From: an uncultured Mailhella sp.
Lineage (GTDB): Bacteria; Desulfobacterota; Desulfovibrionia; Desulfovibrionales; Desulfovibrionaceae
Assembly: GCA_948482415.1 (NCBI GenBank)
Contig: CAOMFZ010000055.1
Location: 1-11,120, forward strand
Length of the DNA: 11,120 bases
Direction: 5' to 3'
The notes under the pieces were generated by a model, which worked only from the letters and a program-made list of their open reading frames with translations, had not been told where the DNA came from and did no database searches. A program made the translations under genes and the position numbers. Every line of letters starts with the position of its first letter. Position 1 is the stretch's first letter. Shown in pieces: positions 1-6,485 of this stretch.

Positions 1-1
1 G

Positions 2-997
2 GATCCCAATACGCCTGCAGCTCTTGTGCACTGGGGAACCATGCCCATGCAGCGCTCACTCACGGCAACTATTGCAGAACTGCCGGAAGCGGCAATCCGT
101 GAGGGCTTTAAAAATCCGTCTGTTATTGTGGTGGGGCATGTTGTTTCTTTGCGGGATAAATTGAATTGGAATGAAAAACGTCCTTTGTTTGGGAAGTCCG
201 TTGTGGTGACCCGTTCAAGGGAACAGTCCAGTGATATGGCTGCCATGCTCATGGGTTTGGGCGCTAAGGTTATCCAATTCCCTACCATCAGCATTGAAGC
301 CATGGATGATTATGCTGTTTTGGATAACGCGATTGACAGATTGGAAGATTTTGCGTGGATTATTTTTACATCTGTGAATGGCGTACGGCATTTTGCGCGC
401 CGTTTGCGTGAAAGAGGCAAGGACAGCAGGGCGCTTGCCCATGCAAAAATTGCAGCTATTGGACCTGTTACCCGTTTGGAAGTGGAAAAATTAGGCATTG
501 TCCCTGATTTTGTGCCTGAAACTTTTGTGGCAGAGTCTGTGGCGGAGGGTCTTTGCAAATTTGGCGTTGAGGGTAAAGAAATTCTTATTCCCCGTGCTTT
601 GGAATCCCGTGAAGTTCTGCCTCAGGTTTTGGAAAAAGCAGGGGCAAAGGTGACTGCTGCACCGGCATACAGAACAGTCAAAGCCCATGCCAATAAGGAG
701 GAACTCCTGCAGGCACTTGAAGAAAACAGTCTTGACTGCATTACCTTTGCGTCCTCTTCAACAGTGCGTAATTTTATGGAAAGCATTTCCCCCGATATGC
801 TCAAAAAAGCCAATATTTGTTTTGCGTCCATTGGACCCATTACGAGCAAAACCTTGGAAGAATATGGATTTAAGGCTGATGTGGAGCCAAAGGATTATAC
901 CATTCCTGCACTTCTCGCAGAAATCACCCGTTATTTTTCAAAGGAAACAGATATTCATTCTCCTTATTATCAATCTCTTCTGCAAGTATCAAAATAG
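2..997 (+). CDS. cobA-hemD: CobA-HemD fusion: uroporphyrinogen-III C-methyltransferase / uroporphyrinogen-III synthase (5' truncated)
   Basis: The reading frame is open to the left edge, so the gene starts outside the window. Its first codons (PAALVHWGTMPMQRSL) and the stretch NPSVIVVGHVVSLRDKLNW at about 113-171 are the C-terminal end of a SUMT/CobA methyltransferase, which makes precorrin-2 from uroporphyrinogen III. A HemD domain follows from about 188 (GKSVVVTRSR) to the stop; HemD cyclises hydroxymethylbilane to uroporphyrinogen III. HemD landmarks are FTSVNGV (365-385), ASSSTVRNF (about 748-774) and SIGPITSKTLEEYGF (about 827-871). About 331 residues are visible, which fits the distal two thirds of a roughly 500-residue fusion. 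Both activities act in the cytosol at the start of the siroheme, cobalamin and heme branches. A GTG at 26 could be mistaken for the start, but conserved CobA sequence lies upstream of it. purN follows after 10 bases, suggesting co-transcription. The identification is firm; the start is unknown. Confidence 0.93.
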   Translation, partial: DPNTPAALVHWGTMPMQRSLTATIAELPEAAIREGFKNPSVIVVGHVVSLRDKLNWNEKRPLFGKSVVVTRSREQSSDMAAMLMGLGAKVIQFPTISIEAMDDYAVLDNAIDRLEDFAWIIFTSVNGVRHFARRLRERGKDSRALAHAKIAAIGPVTRLEVEKLGIVPDFVPETFVAESVAEGLCKFGVEGKEILIPRALESREVLPQVLEKAGAKVTAAPAYRTVKAHANKEELLQALEENSLDCITFASSSTVRNFMESISPDMLKKANICFASIGPITSKTLEEYGFKADVEPKDYTIPALLAEITRYFSKETDIHSPYYQSLLQVSK

Positions 998-1007
998 GAA
1001 AAAAAAC

Positions 1008-1703
1008 ATGAGTTTAAAAATTGCCATTTTAGCGTCTGGAAGCGGAACCAATGCCCAAGTGATTTTTGAGGCAGTGCAGCATAAAATACTTGATGCAGAA
1101 ATTTGTCTTGTCCTTTGCAACAGACCGGAGGCAAAAGTACTGGAACGGGCAGAAAATTTTGGCATTACCCATGTCGTTCTTGACCATACGCTTTTTCCCA
1201 GCCGTGAAGAATATGACAGAAAAGTGGTGGAAACCATTAAAGCGCACGGGGCGGAATGTGTGGTGCTTGCCGGCTATATGCGCATGGTAACGCCCTATTT
1301 TTTGGAAAGTTTTCCTCATCGTGTGATTAATATTCATCCTGCGATTTTGCCCTCATTTCCCGGCGTGCACGGCGCGCGGGATGCTGTGCGGTATGGCGTA
1401 AAATTTTCCGGCTGTACTGTGCATTTTGTCAGCGAAGAAATGGATGCAGGTCCTATTATTATTCAAGCCATAACCCCCTGCATGCAAAATGATACAGAAG
1501 ACAGCCTGCAAAACAGAATACATTGCCTTGAGCATAAAATTTATGTACAGGCTTTGCAGTGGCTTGCAGAAGAACGCCTTGAAATCATCGGACATACCGT
1601 GCATGTAAAAGGCATTGAAAAACAAAAGGCAAAAATGGTGGTCTTTGAGAGCGGGGGTGTTGTGATGAATGCTCTTATTTATCCACCGCTGGAAATTGAA
1701 TAG
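1008..1703 (+). CDS. purN: Phosphoribosylglycinamide formyltransferase (GAR transformylase)
   Basis: Folate-dependent GAR transformylase, third step of de novo purine synthesis: it transfers a formyl group from 10-formyl-THF to GAR in the cytosol. The product is 231 residues. The N-terminal ASGSGTNAQ (residues 9-17) is the phosphate-binding loop. The catalytic triad of the family is intact: N108 and H110 in NIHPAILPSFPG, and D146 in SEEMDAGPII, each two residues after the E. coli positions N106, H108 and D144. The ATG at 1008 has AGGAA at 996-1000 in front, 7 bases away. Longer in-frame openings upstream overlap hemD and have no purN homology. The protein is about 20 residues longer than E. 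coli PurN; the extra sequence is a C-terminal tail (about 208-231) without a known motif. The gene sits directly behind cobA-hemD and ends 19 bases before an intrinsic terminator. Linkage to tetrapyrrole synthesis is probably only operonic. Confidence 0.96.
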   Translation: MSLKIAILASGSGTNAQVIFEAVQHKILDAEICLVLCNRPEAKVLERAENFGITHVVLDHTLFPSREEYDRKVVETIKAHGAECVVLAGYMRMVTPYFLESFPHRVINIHPAILPSFPGVHGARDAVRYGVKFSGCTVHFVSEEMDAGPIIIQAITPCMQNDTEDSLQNRIHCLEHKIYVQALQWLAEERLEIIGHTVHVKGIEKQKAKMVVFESGGVVMNALIYPPLEIE

Positions 1704-1722
1704 GCATGAGAAATTGAACGGC

Positions 1723-1746
1723 AAAGGCGAGCAATCGCCTTTTTTT
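1723..1746 (+). terminator. Intrinsic terminator after purN
   Basis: AAAGGCGA (1723-1730) pairs with TCGCCTTT (1735-1742) across a GCAA loop, a GNRA-type tetraloop. A T-run extends to 1746. It lies 19 bases after the purN stop and ends 11 bases before the next start codon. Confidence 0.88.
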
Positions 1747-1757
1747 ATAGGTGATAT

Positions 1758-2333
1758 ATGGAAATTACAAAAGAGGAAAAAGCATATTTATTAAATATTG
1801 TTGCTCTTGTTTTGGAGCAGTGTGTGGGCATGGGAAAAAAGCCGGAAGAACTGACCTATCCGCCTGTGCCCAATCAAAAGCTTGCGGAAAAGTGCGGGGC
1901 ATTTGTGACCTATCATACCGGCAAAGGCGCAGAAAAAGAACTGCGCGGCTGTATTGGTTATATGGAGGGAATTTTTCCTTTATGGGAAACTGTTGCCCGT
2001 ATGGCGTATGCCGCGGCGTTTCATGATGCGCGCTTTATGCCTGTTACAAAAGGTGAACTTCCTGATATTAGTTATGAAATTACAGTGCTGACGCCTTTTG
2101 AGCCTTGCTCCGGTGTCGATGCCATTGAAATTGGCAGGCACGGAATTTTATTTGAATGCTCAGGAAAACGGGCAGTTTTTTTGCCGCAGGTTCCTGTGGA
2201 ACAGGGCTGGAATAAAACTGAAACGCTGGAATATTTGTCCCTTAAAGCCGGACTTCCCCGTAATGCCTGGCAAAATCCTCATGCAAAATTTTTTGTTTTT
2301 ACAGGCATTGTGCTGGAGGAAGAGGAAGCATAA
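1758..2333 (+). CDS. AMMECR1 family protein (AmmeMemoRadiSam system protein A type)
   Basis: A 191-residue cytosolic protein of the AMMECR1 family. Visible family motifs are ELRGCIGYMEG (61-71; LRGCIG is the signature), AAAFHDARF (85-93), SYEITVLTP (105-113) and LPQVPVEQGW (142-151). In many prokaryotes this family is encoded with a Memo-like protein and a radical SAM protein (the AmmeMemoRadiSam grouping), but neither partner is in this window. The biochemical role is not established. The ATG at 1758 is preceded by AGGTGA at 1749-1754, only 3 bases away, which is a short spacing. The only sequence between this gene and purN is the purN terminator, so I see no dedicated promoter; expression may depend on read-through. 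The stop at 2333 is followed by a new promoter. Family membership is secure; function is not. Confidence 0.9.
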   Translation: MEITKEEKAYLLNIVALVLEQCVGMGKKPEELTYPPVPNQKLAEKCGAFVTYHTGKGAEKELRGCIGYMEGIFPLWETVARMAYAAAFHDARFMPVTKGELPDISYEITVLTPFEPCSGVDAIEIGRHGILFECSGKRAVFLPQVPVEQGWNKTETLEYLSLKAGLPRNAWQNPHAKFFVFTGIVLEEEEA

Positions 2334-2354
2334 TTTTTAGCAGACAGAGATAAC

Positions 2355-2383
2355 TTGCTAATTTTTTTGATAGCGGGTATAAT
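2355..2383 (+). promoter_or_regulatory. Sigma70-type promoter for the small exported protein gene
   Basis: A -35 box TTGCTA (2355-2360) and a perfect -10 box TATAAT (2378-2383) are separated by exactly 17 bases. Transcription would start near 2390 and give a leader of about 35 bases, which supports the ATG at 2425 as the real start. Confidence 0.75.
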
Positions 2384-2424
2384 TTTTTTTGTTTTTATTT
2401 CTTTTATGTTTGATGAGGTATTTT

Positions 2425-2895
2425 ATGAAATTTGGAAAACTTCTTGCAAGCCTTTGTGTTTGTTTTTCTTTGCTGGGTGTACAATCTGCGGCTGCTGCGC
2501 CGGATTCCGTGCCCAATACCCCTCAAAAAATCAATCAGCGCCTGAGCCCGGTCATGGTTGAATTTGAAGGTATTGACAGCATTGGTTCCCGCCTTGCAAC
2601 ACGTTTGAAAGAATTATATAATTCCAGTAACTTATTCCTTTTAGAAGGCAAGGACGTGCCAAAATTCAGAGTGCTTATTTCTTCTGCTCCTGAATTTGAA
2701 ACCCGTCCGCAAATTGGCAGCGCATACTCTATTGTCTGGCTTTTTTCTTTGAGTGACGCAACCCTTCGTCATTATCTTTCCATGGAAGTAGGCGTTGTTT
2801 CCGGCGATGATGTCAATGATCTGGCAGCGAAAATTGTAGAAAAAACTGATACTATTGCCATGAAATATGCATATCTTTTCCCTGATAAAAAATAA
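2425..2895 (+). CDS. Small exported protein of unknown function
   Basis: A 156-residue protein with a clear Sec signal peptide. MKFGK is the basic N-region, LLASLCVCFSLLGV the hydrophobic core (two Cys but no convincing lipobox), and QSAAAA the likely cleavage region, so the mature protein would begin near PDSVPNTP (about residue 26) in the periplasm. The mature part (about 130 residues) contains an alpha/beta-looking stretch: VMVEFEGIDSIGSRLATRLKE, then PKFRVLISSAPEF, SIVWLFSLSD, and a C-terminal helix DVNDLAAKIVEKTDTIAMKY. I recognise no domain. The ATG at 2425 has GAGG (2415-2418) 6 bases upstream, better than the in-frame ATGs at 2389 and 2413. It has its own promoter and no obvious terminator, although an 11-bp hairpin lies 57 bases after the stop. 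Export is well supported; function is unknown. Confidence 0.82.
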   Translation: MKFGKLLASLCVCFSLLGVQSAAAAPDSVPNTPQKINQRLSPVMVEFEGIDSIGSRLATRLKELYNSSNLFLLEGKDVPKFRVLISSAPEFETRPQIGSAYSIVWLFSLSDATLRHYLSMEVGVVSGDDVNDLAAKIVEKTDTIAMKYAYLFPDKK

Positions 2896-2952
2896 AAAAT
2901 ACGCTTTGTTACAGAAAACGGTTGATAATCAATCACCTGTAAAACATGTATT

Positions 2953-2996
2953 CTTGTTTTTCTGGAAGAAAAACAAGCGTTGTGGGGGTATGGGGG
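2953..2996 (-). repeat. C-run/hairpin intergenic repeat, copy A
   Basis: Read on the minus strand this is CCCCC-ATA-CCCCC (2996-2984), a 6-base spacer, then an 11-bp perfect hairpin with arms CTTGTTTTTCT and AGAAAAACAAG and a 3-base loop (2977-2953). The same arrangement occurs on the plus strand at 10316-10359 with the same stem length and loop size. It lies in the gap between the exported protein gene and rmlD. It has no T-run on either side, so it is not a classic terminator. Confidence 0.7.
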
Positions 2997-3021
2997 AGCG
3001 GTAGCCGTTAGCGAAGAATGC

Positions 3022-3130
3022 ACCCGACTTAGGCTGCTAAAATTTCATTTTGCAGCCACGCCGGGTACGAGAACCTTTAACATTCTGTAAGATTTCTAAC
3101 TCTTCGAGTTATCTAACAGAATGTAAAAGG
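3022..3130. ncRNA. Candidate structured element: two adjacent compound stem-loops
   Basis: Stem-loop 1 (3022-3066): ACCCG pairs with CGGGT, then an internal loop, then GGCTGC (3032-3037) with GCAGCC (3052-3057), then AAAAT with ATTTT around a TTC loop. Stem-loop 2 (3074-3130): CCTTT-A-ACATTCTGT pairs with ACAGAATGT-A-AAAGG with one mismatch, continues after another mismatch with AGAT/ATCT, and closes with AACTC/GAGTT around TTC after a 4-base bulge. This much pairing in about 110 bases is well beyond ordinary intergenic DNA. Strand and function are not determined. It could be a small RNA, part of a palindromic mobile repeat together with copy A, or a regulatory leader; I recognise no known RNA family. 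Confidence 0.4.
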
Positions 3131-3264
3131 AGCTTTACGGAAGGCGACAGCAGAGATAATCATTTCCTCCATAAAAAGAAAATTTTATAATTATCTTTTG
3201 TTGTTATAAAATCAACCTGATACTGAAACAAAGCAAAAAAATATAATAACTATTGGGTATTATT

Positions 3265-4143
3265 ATGCAAAAACAACAAATCCTTGTTTTAGGCGGAAAA
3301 ACGGGAATGCTCGGGCAAGCCCTTGTGAAAGCGGCAAAAGCCAGGGGACATGATGTTGTCACGTTAGGCCGTGAAGACGGTGATATAACGAATTTTGAGT
3401 TTTTAAAAGAAAAAATCGGAGCAGTTAATCCTGACGTTATTTTCAATGCCATTGCCTATACTGCGGTTGATAATGCGGAAGATGACGAGCAAAATGCCAT
3501 AGCAATCAATAAACGTCTGCCTGAAATGCTTGCAACTCTTATTAAAGATACAGCTGTTTATTGTATCCATTACAGCACGGATTTTGTTTTCAGCGGGAAG
3601 CAGTATATTCCCTATACAGAAAAAGATGTTCCGGAGCCTTGCTCTGTATACGGTGAAACAAAACTTGCCGGGGAACAGGCGCTGGCAAAACTTGATAATT
3701 GTGCTATTTTGCGTACTGCCTGGCTTTTTGGCGAAGGACGGAAAAATTTTGTCAGCACTATTTTAAAATATGCACAGGAAAAAGGTTCACTTCGGGTGGT
3801 GAGTGACCAATTCGGTTCTCCTACCTATACCAAAGATTTGGCAGAAATGAGTTTCCTGATTATGGAGCACCGCGGTGTGGGGATTTTCCATACGGTTAAT
3901 TCCGGGCAGGCAAGTTGGTGCGAACTGGCAAGTGAAGCCGTTAAGATGCTGAATTTATCTGTTTTTGTGGAACCCATTGAAACAAAGGACTGGCCGACAA
4001 AAGCTGTACGCCCTGCATATTCTGTTCTTTCTACCCAAAAATTGCAGCAGCTTTATGGCTATACGCCAAGACCGTGGCTGCAGGCTTTGCAGGAATATAT
4101 TTTTGAAAATTTGGGAACATTAAAAATTCAAAAAAATCAGTAG
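3265..4143 (+). CDS. rfbD: dTDP-4-dehydrorhamnose reductase
   Basis: RmlD/RfbD-type short-chain dehydrogenase, which reduces dTDP-4-keto-L-rhamnose to dTDP-L-rhamnose in the cytosol for LPS O-antigen or other surface glycans. The product is 292 residues against about 299 in E. coli. The nucleotide-binding turn GGKTGMLG is at 10-17. VNPDVIFNAIAYTAVDNAE (64-82) is the typical second signature. STDFVF (104-109) supplies the catalytic Ser/Thr region, and Y129 and K133 in VYGETK form the YxxxK pair. RTAWLFG and VSDQFGSPTYTKDLA are also characteristic. The ATG at 3265 has only a weak GGG at 3255-3257 before it; a TTG at 3253 would add four residues and lacks a better ribosome site. No rmlA, B or C is in the window. 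Its stop overlaps the ribosome site of the next gene, so it leads an operon with the Gate protein and lpxB. Confidence 0.93.
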   Translation: MQKQQILVLGGKTGMLGQALVKAAKARGHDVVTLGREDGDITNFEFLKEKIGAVNPDVIFNAIAYTAVDNAEDDEQNAIAINKRLPEMLATLIKDTAVYCIHYSTDFVFSGKQYIPYTEKDVPEPCSVYGETKLAGEQALAKLDNCAILRTAWLFGEGRKNFVSTILKYAQEKGSLRVVSDQFGSPTYTKDLAEMSFLIMEHRGVGIFHTVNSGQASWCELASEAVKMLNLSVFVEPIETKDWPTKAVRPAYSVLSTQKLQQLYGYTPRPWLQALQEYIFENLGTLKIQKNQ

Positions 4144-4151
4144 GAAAGAAA

Positions 4152-5120
4152 ATGTTTAATCTTCAAAATACAGTACAGGGATTAATTAATAGTATAAAAG
4201 ACGGTATCTTGGTTTGCAGGAATTTATTTCCGATGATTATTTCTGTCGTTGTTTTTGTAAAAATTCTTTCAGAATTAAATTTAATCCAATATGTTGCCAT
4301 GCCCCTTGGCCCTGTTATGGAAACCATGGGACTTCCTGCTGAATTCGGGCTGGTGTGGGCAGCAGCCATGCTGGTGAATATTTATTCTTCTCTTGCGCTT
4401 ATTCCCAGTATTCTGCTTATGGTTCCTGTTATGACAGTGGAACAGATGACCATTTTGGGATTGATTATTCTTATTGCGCACAGTCTTATTCTGGAAACAA
4501 AGATTGCAGGACAATGCGGACTTAACATGACCTTTCAGGTTGTCCTGCGGCTTCTTGCTGCCTGGGCGGCCGGGCTTTTTGTGCATTATATGTGCTTAAC
4601 ATTCGGTTTCTGGCAGGGACCTGCAACGATTCTTTTTGAAGCAAAAAATACAACGCCGACATTTTGGGGCTGGGTTCTTTCAGAATGCTATAATCTTGTG
4701 CAGATATTTGTTATTGTGTGTGCTGTTATGATGTGCAACAGACTGATTAATGCGCTGAAAATTTCAGATGTGATTGGGTATATTTTATCCCCCATTCTTC
4801 GGATTTTAGGTATTTCAAAGCAAGCTGTCAATATTGTGATTGTTGGGCTTGTGCTGGGTATTTTATATGGCAGTGGCGTGATTATTCAAGCTGTAAAAGA
4901 AGGCAGAATTAATCATGCAGATGCGTTTGCAACCATGAGTTTGATGAGCCTTGCCCACGCGCTGATTGAAGATACTGTTTTACTTTCTCTGCTTGGCGGT
5001 TCTTTTTGGGGCTTGCTGGTTGTGCGTCTTGTGCTTGCCATTATAATCGGGGCAGGTATTAATGCCTTGTATTCACGAAAATATCAGTCTGTAACTGCGC
5101 AAAAAGGAACAGTCCAGTGA
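4152..5120 (+). CDS. Gate-domain (nucleoside-recognition-like) polytopic membrane protein
   Basis: A 322-residue inner-membrane protein with roughly eight hydrophobic segments. I place it in the Gate/nucleoside recognition family, related to spore maturation A/B and YjiH-like proteins; the substrate is unknown. It carries an internal duplication. PLGPVMETMGLP (51-62) corresponds to LSPILRILGIS (212-222). GLVWAAAMLVNIYSS (66-80) matches GLVLGILYGSG (232-242). AHSLILET (109-116) matches AHALIEDT (268-275). Paired His and acidic residues in membrane-embedded helices suggest two pseudo-symmetric halves. The ATG at 4152 follows AGGAAAG at 4142-4148, which overlaps the rfbD stop. The last bases overlap the lpxB start (GTGA). 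Translational coupling with lpxB suggests an envelope role, for example transport of a precursor, but that is inference. Confidence 0.8.
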   Translation: MFNLQNTVQGLINSIKDGILVCRNLFPMIISVVVFVKILSELNLIQYVAMPLGPVMETMGLPAEFGLVWAAAMLVNIYSSLALIPSILLMVPVMTVEQMTILGLIILIAHSLILETKIAGQCGLNMTFQVVLRLLAAWAAGLFVHYMCLTFGFWQGPATILFEAKNTTPTFWGWVLSECYNLVQIFVIVCAVMMCNRLINALKISDVIGYILSPILRILGISKQAVNIVIVGLVLGILYGSGVIIQAVKEGRINHADAFATMSLMSLAHALIEDTVLLSLLGGSFWGLLVVRLVLAIIIGAGINALYSRKYQSVTAQKGTVQ

Positions 5121-6241
5121 AAAATCTCGGGGTAAAAAAAATCTGGATAAATTGCGGAGAACTTTCAGGAGATATCCAAAGCGCGGAATTAGTCAAAGCG
5201 CTCAAAGCTGCCGGAGCTGATTTTGAATTTGTGGGAATGGGGGGAGACAACTTGAAAAATCAAGGGGTTCGCACCCTTTTTCATATTAATGAACTTTCTG
5301 TGATGGGTATTTCGGAAGTACTGGAAGCTTTGCCCAGAATTTTAGGCTTATTGAAGAGAATTAAACAGGCTCTTACGGAAGAAAAGCCTGATGCTGTGAT
5401 TGTGACAGATGCGCCTGATTTCAATTTTCGTATCATTAATATGGCAAAAAAATCAGGTATTCCGGTTTATTATTTTATTCCACCCAAGGTTTGGGCATGG
5501 CGCAAATATCGTTTAAACTTTTTGAAGAAAAATGTGAAAAAAATTTATTCCATTTTGCCTTTTGAAATGGATTTTTACCAAAAAAATAATGTAGCTGTCA
5601 AATATATCGGCAATCCCCTGGTACAGGTGGTGGACAGCAAAAAATACCAGGGAATTAAAGAGGTTCCGGCACGGATTGGACTGATGCCGGGAAGCCGAAA
5701 AAAAGAAGTCAGTGCCCTGCTTCCCATTTTTTCTGAAATGGCTGAAAAAATGGTGTGGAATAATCCTGATTTTCAATTTTATCTTATTAAAGCACCGCAG
5801 TTTACAGAAGAATATTTGCGCTCTTTTTGGAAAAGTTCTGTGCCGCTCAATTTTGTGGAGGCTGAAAACAGGTATGCGGCGCTTGCGGGCTGTGAAATGG
5901 TAGTGGGTGCTTCCGGAACAGCTGTTTTGGAAACAGCCCTGCTTGGCAGACCAACTATTGTGACCTATAAAGTCAAACCTTTTTCTTTTTTACTCGGCAA
6001 ACTTTTTGTGCATGTGCCTTTTGTCAGTTTGCCTAATCTTATTTTGGGAAAGGAACTTTTTCCGGAACTTTTGCAGGGGGATTTAAGCGCGGGGCGTTTG
6101 GCAGAAATTGCCCAGACATGGCATAATCATCCTGCCATTCGCGAAGAAATAAAAAAAGGCTGTAAACGTATTCGGGAAAAACTTGGTGATGAAGCGAGTG
6201 CCAAGCGTTTTGCCGAAGACTTTATACAGGAATTTGTCTAG
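5117..6241 (+). CDS. lpxB: Lipid-A-disaccharide synthase
   Basis: LpxB, a GT19 glycosyltransferase at the cytosolic face of the inner membrane. It joins UDP-2,3-diacylglucosamine and 2,3-diacylglucosamine-1-phosphate to make the lipid A disaccharide. The product is 374 residues (E. coli 382). Visible motifs are CGELSGD (13-19), VTDAPDFNFRI, FIPPKVWAWR, GLMPGSRKKEV, VGASGTAVLETAL and PNLILGKELFPELLQ, all in the usual order. The start is a GTG at 5117 overlapping the previous stop, with AAGGAA (5104-5109) 7 bases upstream. The usual lipid A neighbours (lpxD, fabZ, lpxA) are not adjacent; here the gene closes an operon behind rfbD and a Gate-domain protein. No T-run terminator follows; an extensive hairpin lies 33 bases after the stop. 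The gene shows the organism makes lipid A. Confidence 0.97.
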   Translation: MKNLGVKKIWINCGELSGDIQSAELVKALKAAGADFEFVGMGGDNLKNQGVRTLFHINELSVMGISEVLEALPRILGLLKRIKQALTEEKPDAVIVTDAPDFNFRIINMAKKSGIPVYYFIPPKVWAWRKYRLNFLKKNVKKIYSILPFEMDFYQKNNVAVKYIGNPLVQVVDSKKYQGIKEVPARIGLMPGSRKKEVSALLPIFSEMAEKMVWNNPDFQFYLIKAPQFTEEYLRSFWKSSVPLNFVEAENRYAALAGCEMVVGASGTAVLETALLGRPTIVTYKVKPFSFLLGKLFVHVPFVSLPNLILGKELFPELLQGDLSAGRLAEIAQTWHNHPAIREEIKKGCKRIREKLGDEASAKRFAEDFIQEFV

Positions 6242-6273
6242 AGCATTTCCGATAAATCTTGAAACTTTTCTCT

Positions 6274-6315
6274 GCAGGGGAAAAACTTTTGAAAAAGTTT
6301 CTTCCCCTGCACCCC
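6274..6315 (+). repeat. C-run/hairpin intergenic element, copy B (diverged)
   Basis: GCAGGGGAA (6274-6282) pairs with TTCCCCTGC (6302-6310). After one bulged C the stem continues as AAACTTT with AAAGTTT around a short loop. The right arm runs into a second C-run (CCCC at 6304-6307 and again at 6312-6315, separated by TGCA), recalling the paired C-runs of copies A and C. AAACTTTT-like blocks also flank it at 6262-6269 and 6322-6329. It lies 33 bases after lpxB and may stabilise or end that transcript, although no T-run follows. Its relation to A and C rests on layout and is weaker than the A-C match. Confidence 0.5.
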
Positions 6316-6399
6316 TTTACAAAACTTTTTAAGCTTTCTTATAAAAATTTGTTGCAATTATTTCCGGAATTATTCTAGATTTTTTAAAGACATGGCAAC

Positions 6400-6428
6400 T
6401 TGACTTAAGCCATATTCCAAGGTATTAA
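6400..6428 (+). promoter_or_regulatory. Sigma70-type promoter for the M23 peptidase gene
   Basis: TTGACT (6400-6405) and TATTAA (6423-6428) lie 17 bases apart. The predicted start near 6435 leaves a leader of about 50 bases before the ATG. A TTCCGGAA palindrome at 6362-6369, about 30 bases upstream of the -35 box, could be an operator but has no further support. Confidence 0.7.
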
Positions 6429-6485
6429 AAAAAAAGATTAAATATAAATTGGTTAATATAAACTAAACATAAAAACGAGGTAATG

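Larger units (their letters stand above)
2896..3264. other. 369-base non-coding gap, hairpin-rich
   Basis: No plausible ORF longer than about 20 codons has supporting signals here. From left to right the gap holds a perfect 11-bp hairpin (2953-2977), a paired G-run (2984-2996), two compound stem-loops (3022-3066 and 3074-3130), and then AT-rich DNA before rmlD. TATAAT-like hexamers occur at 3186-3191 and 3242-3247. The second lies 17 bases before the rmlD ATG and has only a poor -35 partner (CTGATA at 3217-3222, 19-base spacer), so I do not call a promoter with confidence. On the minus strand a 16-codon ORF (3163 down to 3113) starts right after GGAGGAA. Confidence 0.6.

Noticed and set aside
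1..6. GGATCC at the very start as a cloning-site artefact
   Set aside because: It fits the CobA reading frame (Asp-Pro within the expected sequence), so it needs no vector explanation.
26..34. GTG at 26 as a true start of a HemD-only gene
   Set aside because: Conserved CobA residues (PAAL) lie upstream in the same open frame, and there is no ribosome site, so the gene is truncated by the window edge.
3127..3155. Resemblance of CGGAAGG...CAGCAG to the signal recognition particle RNA loop
   Set aside because: The order and pairing of the conserved SRP loop are not present, and the flanks do not form the closing helix.
3242..3247. TATAAT as the -10 box of the rfbD promoter
   Set aside because: The only -35-like partner (CTGATA) is 19 bases away and weak, and the leader would be only about 11 bases; kept as a remark, not called as a feature.
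2889..3264. CRISPR or tandem repeat array
   Set aside because: The repeats here are inverted stem arms, not direct repeats with regular spacers.
6362..6369. TTCCGGAA palindrome as a regulator site for the M23 gene
   Set aside because: Eight bases alone are too little, the flanking bases pair poorly, and there is no second site to compare.
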